This document shows, piece after piece, positions 44,001 to 54,590 of a DNA stretch of 64,000 nt. Each line of letters opens with the position of its first letter. Position 1 is the first letter of the stretch. The notes under the pieces were generated by a model. That model made no database searches. It was not told where the DNA came from and worked only from the letters and a program-made list of their open reading frames with translations. Made by a program: the position numbers and the translations under genes. Source of the stretch: Liquidambar formosana (taxonomy: Eukaryota > Streptophyta > Magnoliopsida > Saxifragales > Altingiaceae); NCBI GenBank assembly GCA_039720395.1, contig CM077832.1, positions 28,321,763 to 28,385,762 of the forward strand, read 5' to 3'.

Positions 44001-45754
44001 CCATACTGAATAATTCTAGTCTATTTCAAAATATTACGATACACCGAACAATGGAGGTGCATTGATGCAACATTTTCATCATTGTGATCTGTTCCATGTG
44101 AAAGGACATATCAAAGGCATATTTGTCTTTGATCCATAGAGGCAATTTTGTGATTCAAATCTTATTCAGAAAATATATAATCACGAATTTGAGAGCAAAT
44201 AAAACTATCACATATAAGTAGAACGAAATTCAAGAATGAATATCTACAATAAAATAATAAATAAATAAATAAAACACAGTATGTAAAGAAAAGGGCACCA
44301 TCTCAGTCTAAAACTATTCGAAATTGTTAGGGAATTTCACAAATTTTCTGAAAATCATTCACACTATCTGGGCTGTCTGTGAATAATTTGAGGTTAATGG
44401 ATTCTACAAAATTACTTGTCCCCTTCACTTGACGAAAAAGTAAAGCACAATTCGGCAACTCCAGAAACAATCCAAGTATTTTGTGACGGTGTTTTGAATT
44501 CCAAGTCTCAAAAAGCAAAAATATTTATTGAAGATAAAATATTATTGTGATTGCTTATTCTATAATCTGATTCAGTGTAATACACTGTATTTTTTAATAT
44601 TAATTAGTATATGAGAAGTTTTAAGTTATGGTTATATACTACATTAGGATAGATTGGGTGGACATTTCTAAAACTCATATTTCAAATACCATTATGCATC
44701 CATAGCAAATTTGACGCAAATAAGTACCCATAATATTTCCGACACTATCAACGAAAAACAATGTGGTTCTAGTTCAAAAGAATGCTAACATGGCATCAAG
44801 AAGCATATATATGATGTTGTAAACCCGTTCAAAATGATAAAATATAAGTATTTCAATACATAGAACTCACGGGAGGATCGCGGAAAGAACAGAATAGTTT
44901 TCTGAAGGATGGTTCTGCTTAAAAAGAGGCTCCAGTGTGCTATCAATCTCACCGGAAGACTTCCCCGCCTAATTGATGACAACAAAATTAGCAAATCCCG
45001 TAATTTCTATAATTATTGAAACCAAACAATAATCCCGTTTAATTGCTAAGAAAATACAGGGAAAAAATAAAAATAAAATGATTTCTTTTAGCTCGGTTGA
45101 GTAGTGACTTCACTTTTCAAGAGTACAAAATACTCAAAAACATCAGATTCAAAACTTTATTTTCTTTTATTTTCCTACCATTTCTCAGCAAAACCACATT
45201 AAACGGCAGTAATAGGGTAACTAAGCAATTCCCTTTCGTTTCGCAGCCGAGAAACAGAGGAAATTGAACTTAAAATTTCAAAATTGCATTGTATATGCTG
45301 ACTGTGGTTTAGAAACTTATTCCAAATACGAAGAGTAACTAGTTCCATTAGAGGCTCAATTGAATGGCCTTACGGAAAAGTTTCCTTTGTCATCCTTTTC
45401 CATACTTTCTCAGCAAGCAAACAGAGTATCAACTATTTTTCCACCACCTCAAAAACCAATACGAAGAAACAACAGCATCCCGTTTGGTTGCCGGAAAAAC
45501 GAAGTCACACCAATAAAACGAAATAGGTTTTTATGACGCACATTCCCAGTAGCTTCTCCATATTTTTTTTCCCTCCCTCGTCGCAATACTAGAAAATCAG
45601 AGATTCAATATTTTAACTTCGCTACACTTTCCCAACAACCAAACAGAACATAAAATAAAATAATAATAATAAAAAACCAAGAAATTGAGGAATAAAAGGT
45701 AGGAGAAACCTCTCCGAGAGAGGAGAACGTAGGCTGCTCGGGATCAGACGGCAT
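27004..45754 (-). CDS. Vacuolar glucose / D-xylose-proton symporter-like sugar transporter
   Basis: Complete 14-exon gene, 501 residues, matching the ~503 usual for this group (Arabidopsis At5g17010 and At3g03090, VGT). Exons on the minus strand: 45754-45710, 44968-44871, 39384-39306, 32567-32508, 32340-32274, 32181-32057, 31622-31521, 31244-30876, 30794-30747, 30631-30569, 29985-29905, 29617-29519, 27458-27321, 27135-27004. All have GT-AG sites and intact frame. It is a 12-helix major-facilitator sugar/proton symporter, placed on the tonoplast by family. Motifs: ALGGLLYGYDIGATSC in the first helix; GRRRELIL at 117-124; RYMYG near 209; PASPRWL at 230-236; FQQITGQPSVLYY from 313; DRLGRR at 364-369; GPIGWLMISEIFP in exon 13; PETKG at 486-490. 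N-terminus MPSDPEQPTFSSLGE. Introns 2 (5.5 kb) and 3 (6.7 kb) are swollen by repeats. Substrate is not decidable from sequence. Confidence 0.93.
28696..29451 (-). mobile_element. TRIM retrotransposon concatemer: four LTRs, three internal parts
   Basis: On the minus strand the LTR starts TGTTGGAAATATACCACATC and ends near AACTTAACA. LTRs: 29451-29322 (130 bp), 29231-29119, 29011-28899 and 28808-28696 (113 bp each). Each internal part (about 90-110 bp) begins with the initiator-tRNA-Met primer site TGGTATCAGAGC and ends in a purine tract like GTGAGGGGGAG just before the next LTR. A perfect 5-bp duplication AGAAC flanks the whole array (28691-28695 and 29452-29456). No coding region or 5S-like sequence is present. 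It is inserted in the transporter intron between 27458 and 29519, same sense as the gene. Confidence 0.9.
33320..33715. repeat. Degenerate CAC/ATC trinucleotide tract
   Basis: About 400 bp almost entirely of CAC, CAT, ACC and CCA words. The 155-codon plus-strand ORF over it (His/Pro/Ser/Thr) is a by-product of the repeat. It lies in intron 3 of the transporter and is complementary to the GTG-rich tract at 35858-35975. Confidence 0.9.
34228..35857 (-). mobile_element. 1630-bp Copia-type solo LTR
   Basis: On the minus strand it begins TGTTAGTAGTATGCCCTACA and its plus-strand left end is TGTAAGGAATTGG. Flanking 5-mers GCTGG (34223-34227) and GTTGG (35858-35862) match at 4 of 5. The TATGCCCTA(C/A)A...GCCAAT start links it to the 12918-14193 LTR, but the sequences are otherwise different families. 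No internal domain remains. It is in transporter intron 3, same sense as the gene. Confidence 0.72.
35858..35975. repeat. GTG/GGT-rich tract
   Basis: About 120 bp of GTG, GGT and GAT words directly abutting the right edge of the solo LTR, complementary in composition to the CAC tract at 33320-33715. Confidence 0.9.
36130..36930. repeat. Degenerate ~62-bp minisatellite, about 13 units
   Basis: The word GGTCTAAAATGACCTTAAAC, with substitutions, recurs near 36134, 36218, 36268, 36330, 36400, 36461, 36521, 36590, 36650, 36709, 36774, 36842 and 36908, followed in each unit by TTTTCAAAAATCC-like and CCCCAATGGAGT-like segments. The 187-codon ORF across it is repeat-derived. It lies in transporter intron 3. 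Confidence 0.88.
37015..37180. repeat. ~36-bp tandem repeat, four to five units
   Basis: The unit starts GTCAATTGGGGTCT and continues with a variable part and TAATCACAACCA; later units are more diverged. It follows the 62-bp array directly. Confidence 0.88.
37517..37791. mobile_element. Stowaway-type MITE (275 bp)
   Basis: The ends CTCCCTCTGTCCCACAAAGA and, inverted, CTCTCTCTCTCCCACCAAGA match the well-known Stowaway start CTCCCTC(C/T)GTCCC. TA lies at both sides (37515-37516 and 37792-37793), the Tc1/mariner target site. Inner arms share AGGCCA/TGGCCC words. In transporter intron 3. Confidence 0.88.
37792..39305. other. Transporter intron 3, 5' part, no element recognised
   Basis: AT-rich intron sequence. 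The minus-strand ORF at 38959-39177 (72 codons) has no recognised motif and no splice support. Confidence 0.55.
40305..40465 (-). mobile_element. RTE-type LINE fragment, reverse-transcriptase C-terminus
   Basis: One minus-strand frame reads TWLEMVRKDM, then LDRAKMCKRIHFADLM and, after a stop, LG. This matches the widespread plant RTE-clade ending of the pattern TW.E.VR.D...DRA.WR.RIHVADP...LG. Only the last ~50 codons remain. It is a different LINE clade from the L1-type copies in the window. It lies in transporter intron 2, sense with the gene. Confidence 0.68.
41799..42054 (+). mobile_element. Older L1-type LINE fragment, RT start (left part)
   Basis: The plus-strand frame reads ITLIHKVNGSLNSKGFRPIS, then LVSIFQKINSKVFSKCIRLV, matching the L1-type motif DFRPISLV..YKI.AKVLANRL. 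After a degraded stretch comes EEYRSKKK and IDTK*PYDHVNG, spanning the later LINE insertion, which corresponds to the K(A)YDHV(N/D)W motif. It resumes after 43627 for a short distance. Confidence 0.7.
42055..43610 (+). mobile_element. 5'-truncated L1-type LINE inserted into the older LINE
   Basis: This is the 3' part of ORF2, starting just before the stretch that reads YLGLPLGRNPVSDSFW across one stop. Next come RLDDWKRALFSKGGRLVLVQ, CCPRQKGGLALGNQVERN and ALTSNWLWRFP, then the zf-RVT region KVLSKVQVFAWSVAHKKI, ENADLLFLHCKVARGLWQRL and the C-terminus KAFKGIPLLLIKQDWTLVC with a stop. The 3' untranslated region has GAGGACATCTTGTCCTC and an A-tail. A 17-bp duplication, 16 of 17 identical (AGTAGCCATATGATCAT), flanks it at 42038-42054 and 43611-43627. 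Few lesions, so it is fairly young. It lies antisense in transporter intron 2. Confidence 0.85.
43628..44870. other. Transporter intron 2, 5' part, no element recognised beyond the LINE edge
   Basis: AT-rich intron sequence with a short continuation of the older LINE at its left end. No gene or bounded repeat was found. Confidence 0.5.
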
Positions 45755-46662
45755 GTTTTGCAAGAAAGATGAATCAGCAGAGGAGTTTGGGGAATTTTGG
45801 ATTGAATTTTTTTTTTTTTTTTACAGAGAGAATGAAAAGATTAACAGGAGTAATTAAATTAATATTATCTTAAAGGTGGGGTGGGGCAAAGAGAAGGAAG
45901 GGGTTTTGGTTTAAGGGATGTATCGAAAGGAACTACTCTCCAAAATAATAATAGCACCCCAATTGATCATTATGTGAATGTGTGATGGAGTCAGCGGTTT
46001 TGTGTAGGTAGCTTGGGGGTGGTGGGGTGCCGCAAATGACTTTCACGAGAACGGAAGTTATTGAAAGTAAGCTGGTTCCCACCAAAACAAAATCCACAAC
46101 TACAAACAAAAATCGAAAACATAAAATAAGGTACTAAAAAATGAAAATAAATAAAGTTGTTTTGCCAGAAGAAGTTGACAAATGACAACGCCGTTAAAGG
46201 GTTACCAATGGTTTCTACATCTCATATTATCATATTTTCCCTAAAGATAAAAAGTACTATGTAAGAGCATATCCGGCGGTGAGTTATGACCCATGCTATT
46301 GTTATATTATAATATTTAGTACAAATTGAGCTGTTTTAATAGAGTGTTAAAAATTTATATAAAAAATAATAATAGTTCACCCTTGTATCAAATACAGCAC
46401 AAGAGTAAGCTATTGCTATATTTGCTATGTTAGTTTCTCCCTCCATTTCTCAATAACTAAACACATCAGCAACTATAAAAAATACAATATTTCTCTTTCA
46501 AAAATTTTCCCAATAACCAAACGGCTCGTAAATTAATACAATATTTTCAAAAATAATATTAAAATCTTAAATAAATAAAAAGTCGCACACAGACAAATCT
46601 AATTAGCATCATAATTTTGTGGTTGGAACAATAGAGGTTGAAAAATGGTAATTGGTAGTTTA
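45755..46662. other. Transporter 5' flank and spacer
   Basis: Upstream of the transporter start (ATG at 45754, read on minus). No convincing TATA box was located. The 65-codon minus ORF at 45991-46188 has no recognised motif. Nothing else identified. Confidence 0.5.
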
Positions 46663-46986
46663 TCTATACTACTATATAAAGCCAACTCTCTTTATCGTTG
46701 GTATACACTTGAATTTACTATAAGCTCTCTTTTAACTACCCACTTTCAAGAAGACTTAGGAATAATATAGTAACTATGAAAAACTACATTTTGTTATTTA
46801 CTCTCTAAACTAAGAACGGATTCTCACTCTCACACTCTTCTCGATTCTCTCTCTTAGAAACTAATATATCATTTTAAAATTTAAAATTTGACAATTATCA
46901 AAACTAATCAACTAAATCTCAAATTAATCTCTCAGCATTGAACATTGTACCGTGTTGCACACGCATCGCGTATGTCTCGTGACTAG
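46663..46986 (+). mobile_element. Non-autonomous Helitron (324 bp)
   Basis: It starts TCTATACTACTATATAAAGC and ends CTAG, inserted between A (46662) and T (46987), as Helitrons are. About 15 bp before the end is the imperfect hairpin ACACGC-ATC-GCGTATGT. There is no coding sequence or TIRs. Ends and hairpin follow the usual TC...CTRR rule. Confidence 0.7.
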
Positions 46987-49549
46987 TAAAAAATAAAGGG
47001 AATGGAGGTTATGACAAAAAATAGCACACTATATCATTTGCACTATTAGAGCACTGCTAAATTATAGCATTTGGCATCATAGTATACGCCAAAATAGCAA
47101 TAATATATGTAATTTATCTTACATCACTGAAAATGCTCTAATAAATAAAAATGAAAGGTCTTGATCTTAATTTTTAACTTTTTTTTGCATATATTCCTTG
47201 GCCTGATGTACCAACTGTCACTTCAACTTATCATGAGTTGTTACTCTTTTAGTTGAATTTTTTATTGGTAAGTAGAGTTACATTATTTGTGAAAGTTGAT
47301 TTTAGCAAAAATTTGAGCTATGTAGCCTTTTTTTTCTTTTTTCTTTTTTAATGAAGAAATTCTTTGAACAAACTCTAGGCTCATATAAAAACCCAATAAC
47401 CCGTATGAATCAATAAATCTCATCATATACACATTGGACTTGAACCTAAGACATTTTTTGGGTACAAGTAAAAGAAGTACCACTAAGTCATTAAACGGTG
47501 TTTAAGATTCCACATACAAATTGTATTATAAAATTAAGTTTTGCAAATGCTATGGCTGGTCTGAATGTCAAAATTGGGTCCAAGGAATGTTAGACGGTTA
47601 GAGAGACTTTGTACAACAACAAAACAAGACAGTTAGATGGAAATAGTCTTGTATACGTACTGTTGGACCTTTGCCCCCTTTCAGTACAATTGCTTGCAAA
47701 CTTGCAGCAAAGGAAAAAGGTGAAACTCACCATATAATGGTCCCACTCCCACATTCTCATTTTAATTCCACCACATGCCTTTTGGAGAAAAAATTACATG
47801 TAGTTGTGATTTCACAGTAACAGTGGCATTACGAATTAATGAGAGTACAGCAAAATAGAATTATCAAAATATTTTATGGTATCATGGTATTACTTCACTT
47901 TTATTGACTTCTAATTTCATATGGCCATGTCACAGCGACATTGAAGACTTACTCGATGTGTGTGTGGGTGTGTTTTTACATTTATGGTTTGACATAAAGT
48001 AAATTTGTTTTTTAAAAAAAAAAGAGGAACCGGTTTGGTCAATTAATTCATGAGCAAAAAGAACCTACAATATTAACCAAAATTAATTATGAACAATTTA
48101 CTAAATATTGAACCCAAAAAATAAATATTTGTATCTTAACTAGATAAATAAAACGTGTTTAAGTTACAATTAATCCTTGTGGATCCTAATTCTTTTTATT
48201 TTTTATTTTTTTGGGTAGTAATAAAGCAATGAGATTGAGTAAATTTTGATTTATGGGACTTGTGCTTAGTGGAAATTGGAGAGGAGTCAGTCGCTATACT
48301 TATCCTTCTTTCAATCGTCTCATCATGTTGAAATAATTAGAGCCTACGTGAGTGTAACATTTTCCAACGCCCTTATAATTAACTTGATGGCATCTCCCTC
48401 TTCTGTCTTGGCAGTCAATGAGAATACTACGGATTCAAGTTGCAAGTCTTCTATCAAGATTAGAAGTTTTAGTGAATAATATTTTATACAGTAAGGCGTT
48501 GGGGTTTATGATGGTTCTTATTGTGTTTTTTGATCGATCTGTACTAAAATTTAAATGTAACATTAACAATTTTTTTTAATTGTTCAAATAATATTTATGT
48601 CACTTTTTTGAGTTTTTCTTCTTCTTTTCCTCCTCCCCCTTTTCTTCTCCTTTCCCTAACATGACATGTTCACTCACTGGTGAAATGTGTTTAATTTGAG
48701 ACTCGGGTTGGACGGGGTGTGTAGGGTAACAACTACTTGCCATGCTTAAATTTGGCTAGATTCAAATGTTCAACATCTTAAAATCGAGTTCTTTCGTTCT
48801 TATAAGATTGATTGAGTGGTCAGGTATTATATGTGCTCCTCAGAGATTATCTGTTTGATTTCTTCTTGCTATTATTGTCTATGTGGGTATGATGTCTCTC
48901 ATATAAGTTGTTAGGAAATTAATTTAAGTTAAATTTCAGTGGGAATATGACCTGTGATGCACCTAATTGTCAATTAAGAAGAATGAAAGAATAAAAAAGG
49001 CCTTATCTTTAAAGTAGATGCTGATAGGAATCCCATGTTTGAACCTAATAAGAGTATTTCATTAAACCTATATTTTTTTCATAGGTTAATTCCATGTCGA
49101 GTTCAACAAAGCAAATATTACCGTATGGCATGCCTAAACCTAATAGGTGAATTTCATTAAACCTATTTTTTCTTTTCATAGGTCAATTCAATGTCAAACC
49201 AAAAATTTGCCACCCATATATTGTACTGTAAACAAAAAAGGAGAGTACCAGAAGATCACACAAATTGGCATGATCGAATAAAGCGGGTTGGATATTCCGA
49301 CAGTACCATAATGATGCTTCAATAAGGTTGTACATACCATGCCCACGTGGTGATTTTGAGTGCATGTCTTAAACTACATTCCAATCATGACATAACATGT
49401 GCTTTTGGTTTGTATTTTTATTTATAGTATTTTTAAATCCTTCTGTTTTTTATAGGAAGACAGTCAAGAACTCAAAATATTCTCACAAAGTGGTTCAAGT
49501 GAAAAAACTGATGATCATACTCGATCCAAATTTGAACATCATAAGAACA
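46987..49549. other. AT-rich intergenic sequence, no gene seen
   Basis: The only structure noted is a partial direct duplication near 49050-49190, with the words TTTCATTAAACCTAT and TTTCATAGGT(T/C)AATTC twice. The ORF at 48276-48479 (67 codons) has no recognised motif. Confidence 0.55.
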
Positions 49550-50511
49550 CTAGTTTATAACCCGTGCAGCGCACGAGTGAGATTTGTAAAAATAAATATT
49601 ATGAAAAATACAAATTATATATATATAATACACATTCGTAATAGTAGTTCAGATGACAAAGAACCGTGACTCAGGAATCATAAATTTTGAGTTCGTGTCT
49701 TCAGTCCTTCAATATCGAATGCATGAACTTGAAGATGGTTTGTGCATTATGAGGGATTAGTTTGGGCCTAGCGGTGTGAGATACCTCTTGTTTGATAAAA
49801 ATATATTTACACAATTTTTTAAGCATTTTTATAGTTTTGTAAGTAATTTGTACCATTTTCTATGCATTTTCACCATTCCCATATAATAATTCTCTCCTTA
49901 CTTGCAGCAATAAATATGGTAGTTTACAAAGTTTGGGATGAACATTATATAGTGTGGGTTTTTCGATTCTCTCACATGAAAACAAAGAGATATGTTATGA
50001 ATACCAAGCGACAATTTACTTACATAAAAAAGAGCAGCGAACACCAAAAAAAAAGTTGGGGAAATTACTTTTTGATAACCACTTCTTAACTTAATACCAG
50101 ACAAAGTAAGGTGGTAGTCATTTTGAAATACGCATACAGTTAATTTGTAGCAAATTGACAGAGAATGACTTTTGTTTGGTATTAAAATGGAAAGTGATCA
50201 CTAAAAAAGCAATCTCCTCAAAAGTCACTAAAAGTAACTTTTTTGGAAAAATTACGTTTTAGTGATCAACTTTCAATGTAATACGAAAAAAAAGAAATTA
50301 GTAGTCATTTCACGCTTGTATATAGTTAAGTTGTAGCAAGTTGACAGCTTACACCCTTTATTAGTATTAAGTTATAAAAGGATCACCAAAGGTAATTTTT
50401 CGAAAAAGTTCACTATTGAGCATGTGATTTAAATAAACAAAAATAAAAAAGGAAATGACGCGTGACAGCTACAAGAGGACCATTTCTCCATTATATATAA
50501 TATATAATAGA
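49550..50511 (-). mobile_element. Non-autonomous Helitron (962 bp) containing a MITE
   Basis: On the minus strand it starts TCTATTATATATTATATATA (from 50511) and ends GTTATAAACTAG (at 49550), between A and T. The subterminal hairpin CGTGC-GCT-GCACG stands just before the 3' end. No helicase or Rep coding sequence. The block at 50058-50401 is a separate nested insertion. Confidence 0.68.
50058..50401. mobile_element. Dimeric Mutator-like MITE nested in the Helitron
   Basis: The terminal arms share, inverted, (G)GAAATTAC, GAT(A)ACC/GATCC and AACTTAATAC. Flanking 9-mers AAAAAAGTT and GAAAAAGTT match at 8 of 9. Inside, the subunit GTAGTCATTT ... AGTTAA.TTGTAGCAA.TTGACAG occurs twice in the same orientation, so the element looks like two copies of a ~150-bp unit. 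Confidence 0.7.
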
Positions 50512-51157
50512 TAAACCATATATTGAGATGAGAAATCAGATTATGAGCTGGTGTTTTTGTGGGGTTGGTTGAGTGGTCAGGTTTGAGTGTATTTTTCAAA
50601 AGTCATTATTTTTAGGTATTCTTCGTAAAGATTGTTGCATGTGTAAGTATGAAACATCTTATACGAATCGTTATCAGAACAGTTTAGGTTGAAACCTCAG
50701 AAAGAGATTATGTTTAGAATACCCCTAATTGCTAATTTTTTTTTAAAAAAAAAAATTCAAACTATAAGCCGGCTGGCCACATCATTTGCACTGTATAACT
50801 TATGAATTATGCCATTTTTTTCTTAAACAATTCCTCAAATATTTTAGTTTGTGGCTTTGCCCTTTTGCCACAACCAGATTTGGATTTGGTGCAGTTAGGC
50901 TACTTGTAAACACGTAAGATCGATGACACGTGGGCAAAGATGAGAAATGGAGGGTTGTTAGGCATTAGGCGTCAAATGCATCTCTTGAAATTTAGTAATT
51001 CATTTATCCTCTTTGCCATGTGTCATCAATCCTATATTTACTGCATTATGTAGTAACTACACCAAATCCAAATCCTGCTACAACCGTGTCCTTGCTTATA
51101 TGCAAACAAGTTCCAAATTGTTATCCAAAATGCAACGAGGAAAACAAAGTGGGACCA

Positions 51158-51259
51158 CATCATTTAATATAGTTAAAAGACTTGCTTCATTATTCTTTTC
51201 ATGAAACTTTCGTGAGAAGAATAATGAAGCAAGCCTTTTAACTATTCCATTAAATGATG
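51158..51259. repeat. Long near-perfect hairpin (~102 nt)
   Basis: CTTGCTTCATTATTCTT (51181-51197) pairs perfectly with 51217-51233. The stem continues outward through AGTTAAAAG and CATCATTTAAT with one mismatch and a small bulge. The loop is about 19 nt. Size and pairing resemble a plant microRNA precursor, but a short MITE would look alike. No known mature sequence was recognised. Confidence 0.85.
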
Positions 51260-54200
51260 TATTACACAAGTTTTTGAGATGTGGTTATCATCATACTAAG
51301 ATGGCTTCGCCAACTTACTAATTTTTTTTTTTCTTTTATAACTAAAAAGTTCACATATATTATGACATATGGATAGACCACAATCGTGATCAACATGGTC
51401 CCTCACAAAGGCACAAGTCACAAGTCACCTCACAAAGTCACAAGTCACAAGTCACAACCAGCACGTAGCTAAAGCTGGTCCAAGCAATGTGCATATCTAA
51501 CTTACGATCCCCATTCAAACAACAAAACCCCTCCACAGCCCACGTACTCGTGATTCTCTCATCACTTCCTTAAAATGTACATGTGGTGGTTACCACTTGT
51601 CCAATCTATTCCAAATTTATTGAGATTTGAATTTTTGTCACTGTGTCATTTATTAAACCACTTATTTTAGTATCTTCAACCTCCTTGTCTGCTGCCGCTT
51701 TCGCTCTAGACTTTTCTGAATTGGTTCTTTCCTCCCTCTATTTTTTTTTTAAAAAATAAAAAATAAAAGGGATAAACATTTAAAATATTAGACAGATCAG
51801 TTGAGTCTCGTGGATCTGTGTGCCACTCCCCCTACCAGAATTGTTGATTAGGGGATGAGGGAGGAAGGACGAAGGGAGGGCCGGTAGCTACGTAGGGGCC
51901 AAAACACCCAACTAACAATTCTAGGAGGCATTTTTGTTATGCCCACTATGCATCATTTAATATATATCACAAATTATACGGCACAAAGGGCGCCGTTCTT
52001 GTCTAAACATCACTTCTTTTAAAACCTCATGCAAATTTTTCTTAATTTAGGGCTTTTTTATTTATTGTGAATTTGCCTTTTGTGGGTTAACTCAAATTAT
52101 ATGGACAAATTGCTTTTTTTAATTTACAAAACCAAAAAGTTATGCTTGGGTCTTTATGGTTGTTTTAGAACCATTGGATGCTCCTCTATACAGATGTGTT
52201 ACAATCTTAAAAATCCAAACACACTTAAGTACAAGCAGAGAATCCAAACTCCCAATTACCATCTTTAACGTATGACATACTATTTGGGAAGAACAAAATT
52301 TGTAGATTTCCCATATTTATTTATTTTGGATAGGAATATTTTGTTCATCTCATACTATTTTCTCTACGGACATAACATGTACATGTGTATACGCATCTCT
52401 ATTTTATTTTTATAGAAATAGAGACTATAAACCATCAAAAAGTTCACTTAATCGATAGATTTAAAATAAATAAATAAATAATTTTCTTCTATAGAGTTAT
52501 TCAAAATAATATTTTCTAATGGGTAAGACGGTCAATTTTCATTAAAAACCTTTTATATTTTTCACAAAACTTCAAAAAATTTAAAATTAATTAGAGATAA
52601 AAAGCAAGTTTTGAGGTGCCAATAGCATCCCTTAAATTGAATTAAGGGTTAACAGAAGAAGGCCAGACCTACTACCATAGGCTAGATGTTCTTTTAACAG
52701 GGTTGAACCTGGATATTTTGTATACACTTGTGTAACAAAGCATAATAAGGCCGGGCCTACTTTCATAGCCCAGTTGATCTTTCAACCCGGGTTGAACCTG
52801 GTTAATCAGTAGTTCAGTACACACTAACCTTTTTTTTTTTTTTTTTTTGTTAATTAATTATGGCACACGTAATATTTTTAAATGATAACAATAACATGAA
52901 AAATCTGTCAAATACTCATTTTACTATTTTAGTATACAATAATACATTAATTACATTTTACTTGTCACCTATATATTTATTTAAACATAAATATTGTGAT
53001 GCTAAATAGAATGGTTTGATTAACACTTGTTGGAGACAAGTAAAAAGTAGTAAGAATATGCATGGGTACCTCACTGTTGAATGGGGAAGAGAGGAGAAAT
53101 ATGGTTATGTATGTATGTGAGAGAGGTTATATATATCTTTTGGGAAGGGAAACCATCCTTTTTATATAAATATAAGTAAATTAATCATATTCAAACTCAT
53201 ATACCTAGTGCTTTTGAAAACTGTCATTTTATTTTATATAAAGTAAACTAATCCTAAACAAACTCACATGCCAATTGCTTGGATATAAAATCAGTTTTAA
53301 GAGTTTCAAGAAATTAGTTTTTAATATAAATCAGTTTATTGTATAATATAAATTGATTCGTAATATGGGTAATCCTAATCAAACTCATACACCTAATGCT
53401 TCATTCTAACGTTTTTGCATTTGATAAAAAGAAAATTTAGTATTTTTAATTTTCTAGGAAACCGTCTTTTTATATATAAATATATTATGACAATGAAGGG
53501 TAAATTAGTATTTAGGATTTTAAATATGGGCATAATTGTCAATCCAAAGTTTTTCTCACTTAGAGACTTTTATAAGTAGTAAGTATTAGTATAGATAATA
53601 ATAATACTCTTGACAAACATTTTTAAATCCTTTTACAATTGAATACCAAAATATTTGTTTTGAGAAGGGGAATAGAGGAGGGAGGAGGAACTAGTTTAAG
53701 AATTCAACAATATACATATAATGTTGAAAAATGAAATCTGACTCCCGAGGAGGCAAAGTTTGAAAAAATTTCATATGATCTGAAAATAGGACGGGTAAAA
53801 TCCAAAAAATCCCCCATCCTATTATACCCTTTTTTTCTTTATATTTTTTTGGGTAATAATTATACCCTCACTTTCACGACACCCACTTCTATTTTAAAAC
53901 CGAACGAAAAACCCCCTAAATTATCTAAGGGGTATGACGTTAATGGATACAAACAAATTCCATTTTGCCCTTACGTTTTTTCTGAATAAATTAATGTTCT
54001 TTGAATTGATAAAAAAATGATATTATTATATTTATGAAACGGTGCATATTGGCATGGAAGACATAACAAAGACGGTGTCGTTTTCTTTATTAAAAGAAAA
54101 TAAAAAATAAAAAGGCTCTTTCTCTTGCTTTTGGTTCTCTTAGTATTAGGGTGTTTCACTTGCTATTCTTTTGGGTGGGTGCAGTGGCGGATCCAGGAAT

Positions 54201-54581
54201 TTATCCTAAGGGGGCGACTTTGTTTGGATGTAACTGTTTAATTTTTTTCTTTCTAACTCTATAAATTAAATAATCATTTGAAATAGGCTTCTTTATATAA
54301 TAAAAATTAACAAGAACAAAAAAAATTGTTTAAACTTAATAATTAACACAAAAACTTAAATATTCATTAATACTATATATATATATATATAGATTTGATG
54401 AAATAATGTATGTATTAAACCAAAAAGGGGCATAACCTAAGGACAGGAGACATAATTTGAGTAAAACATGGGTAAGAGACTAAAAGCTATTTATATAAAG
54501 GGGAAAAAAAGGAAAGAGAGAAGAGCAAGGGAGTCAATTATAAAATCAGAGGGGGCAAAAATATATTTTTGAGGGGGCATA
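51260..54581. other. Intergenic sequence with minor repeats, no gene
   Basis: Contains short CACAAGT repeats (about 51410-51460). An imperfect direct duplication at about 52672-52800 has AAGGCC.G.CCTACT and GGGTTGAACCTGG twice. A possible minus-strand Helitron 5' end, TCTATACTAATACTTACTAC, lies near 53596, with no matching 3' end found. A block starting GTGGCGGATCCAGGAATTT at about 54186 is the likely host repeat of the next MITE. No ORF has a recognised motif. Confidence 0.5.
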
Positions 54582-54590
54582 TTTAAAAAT

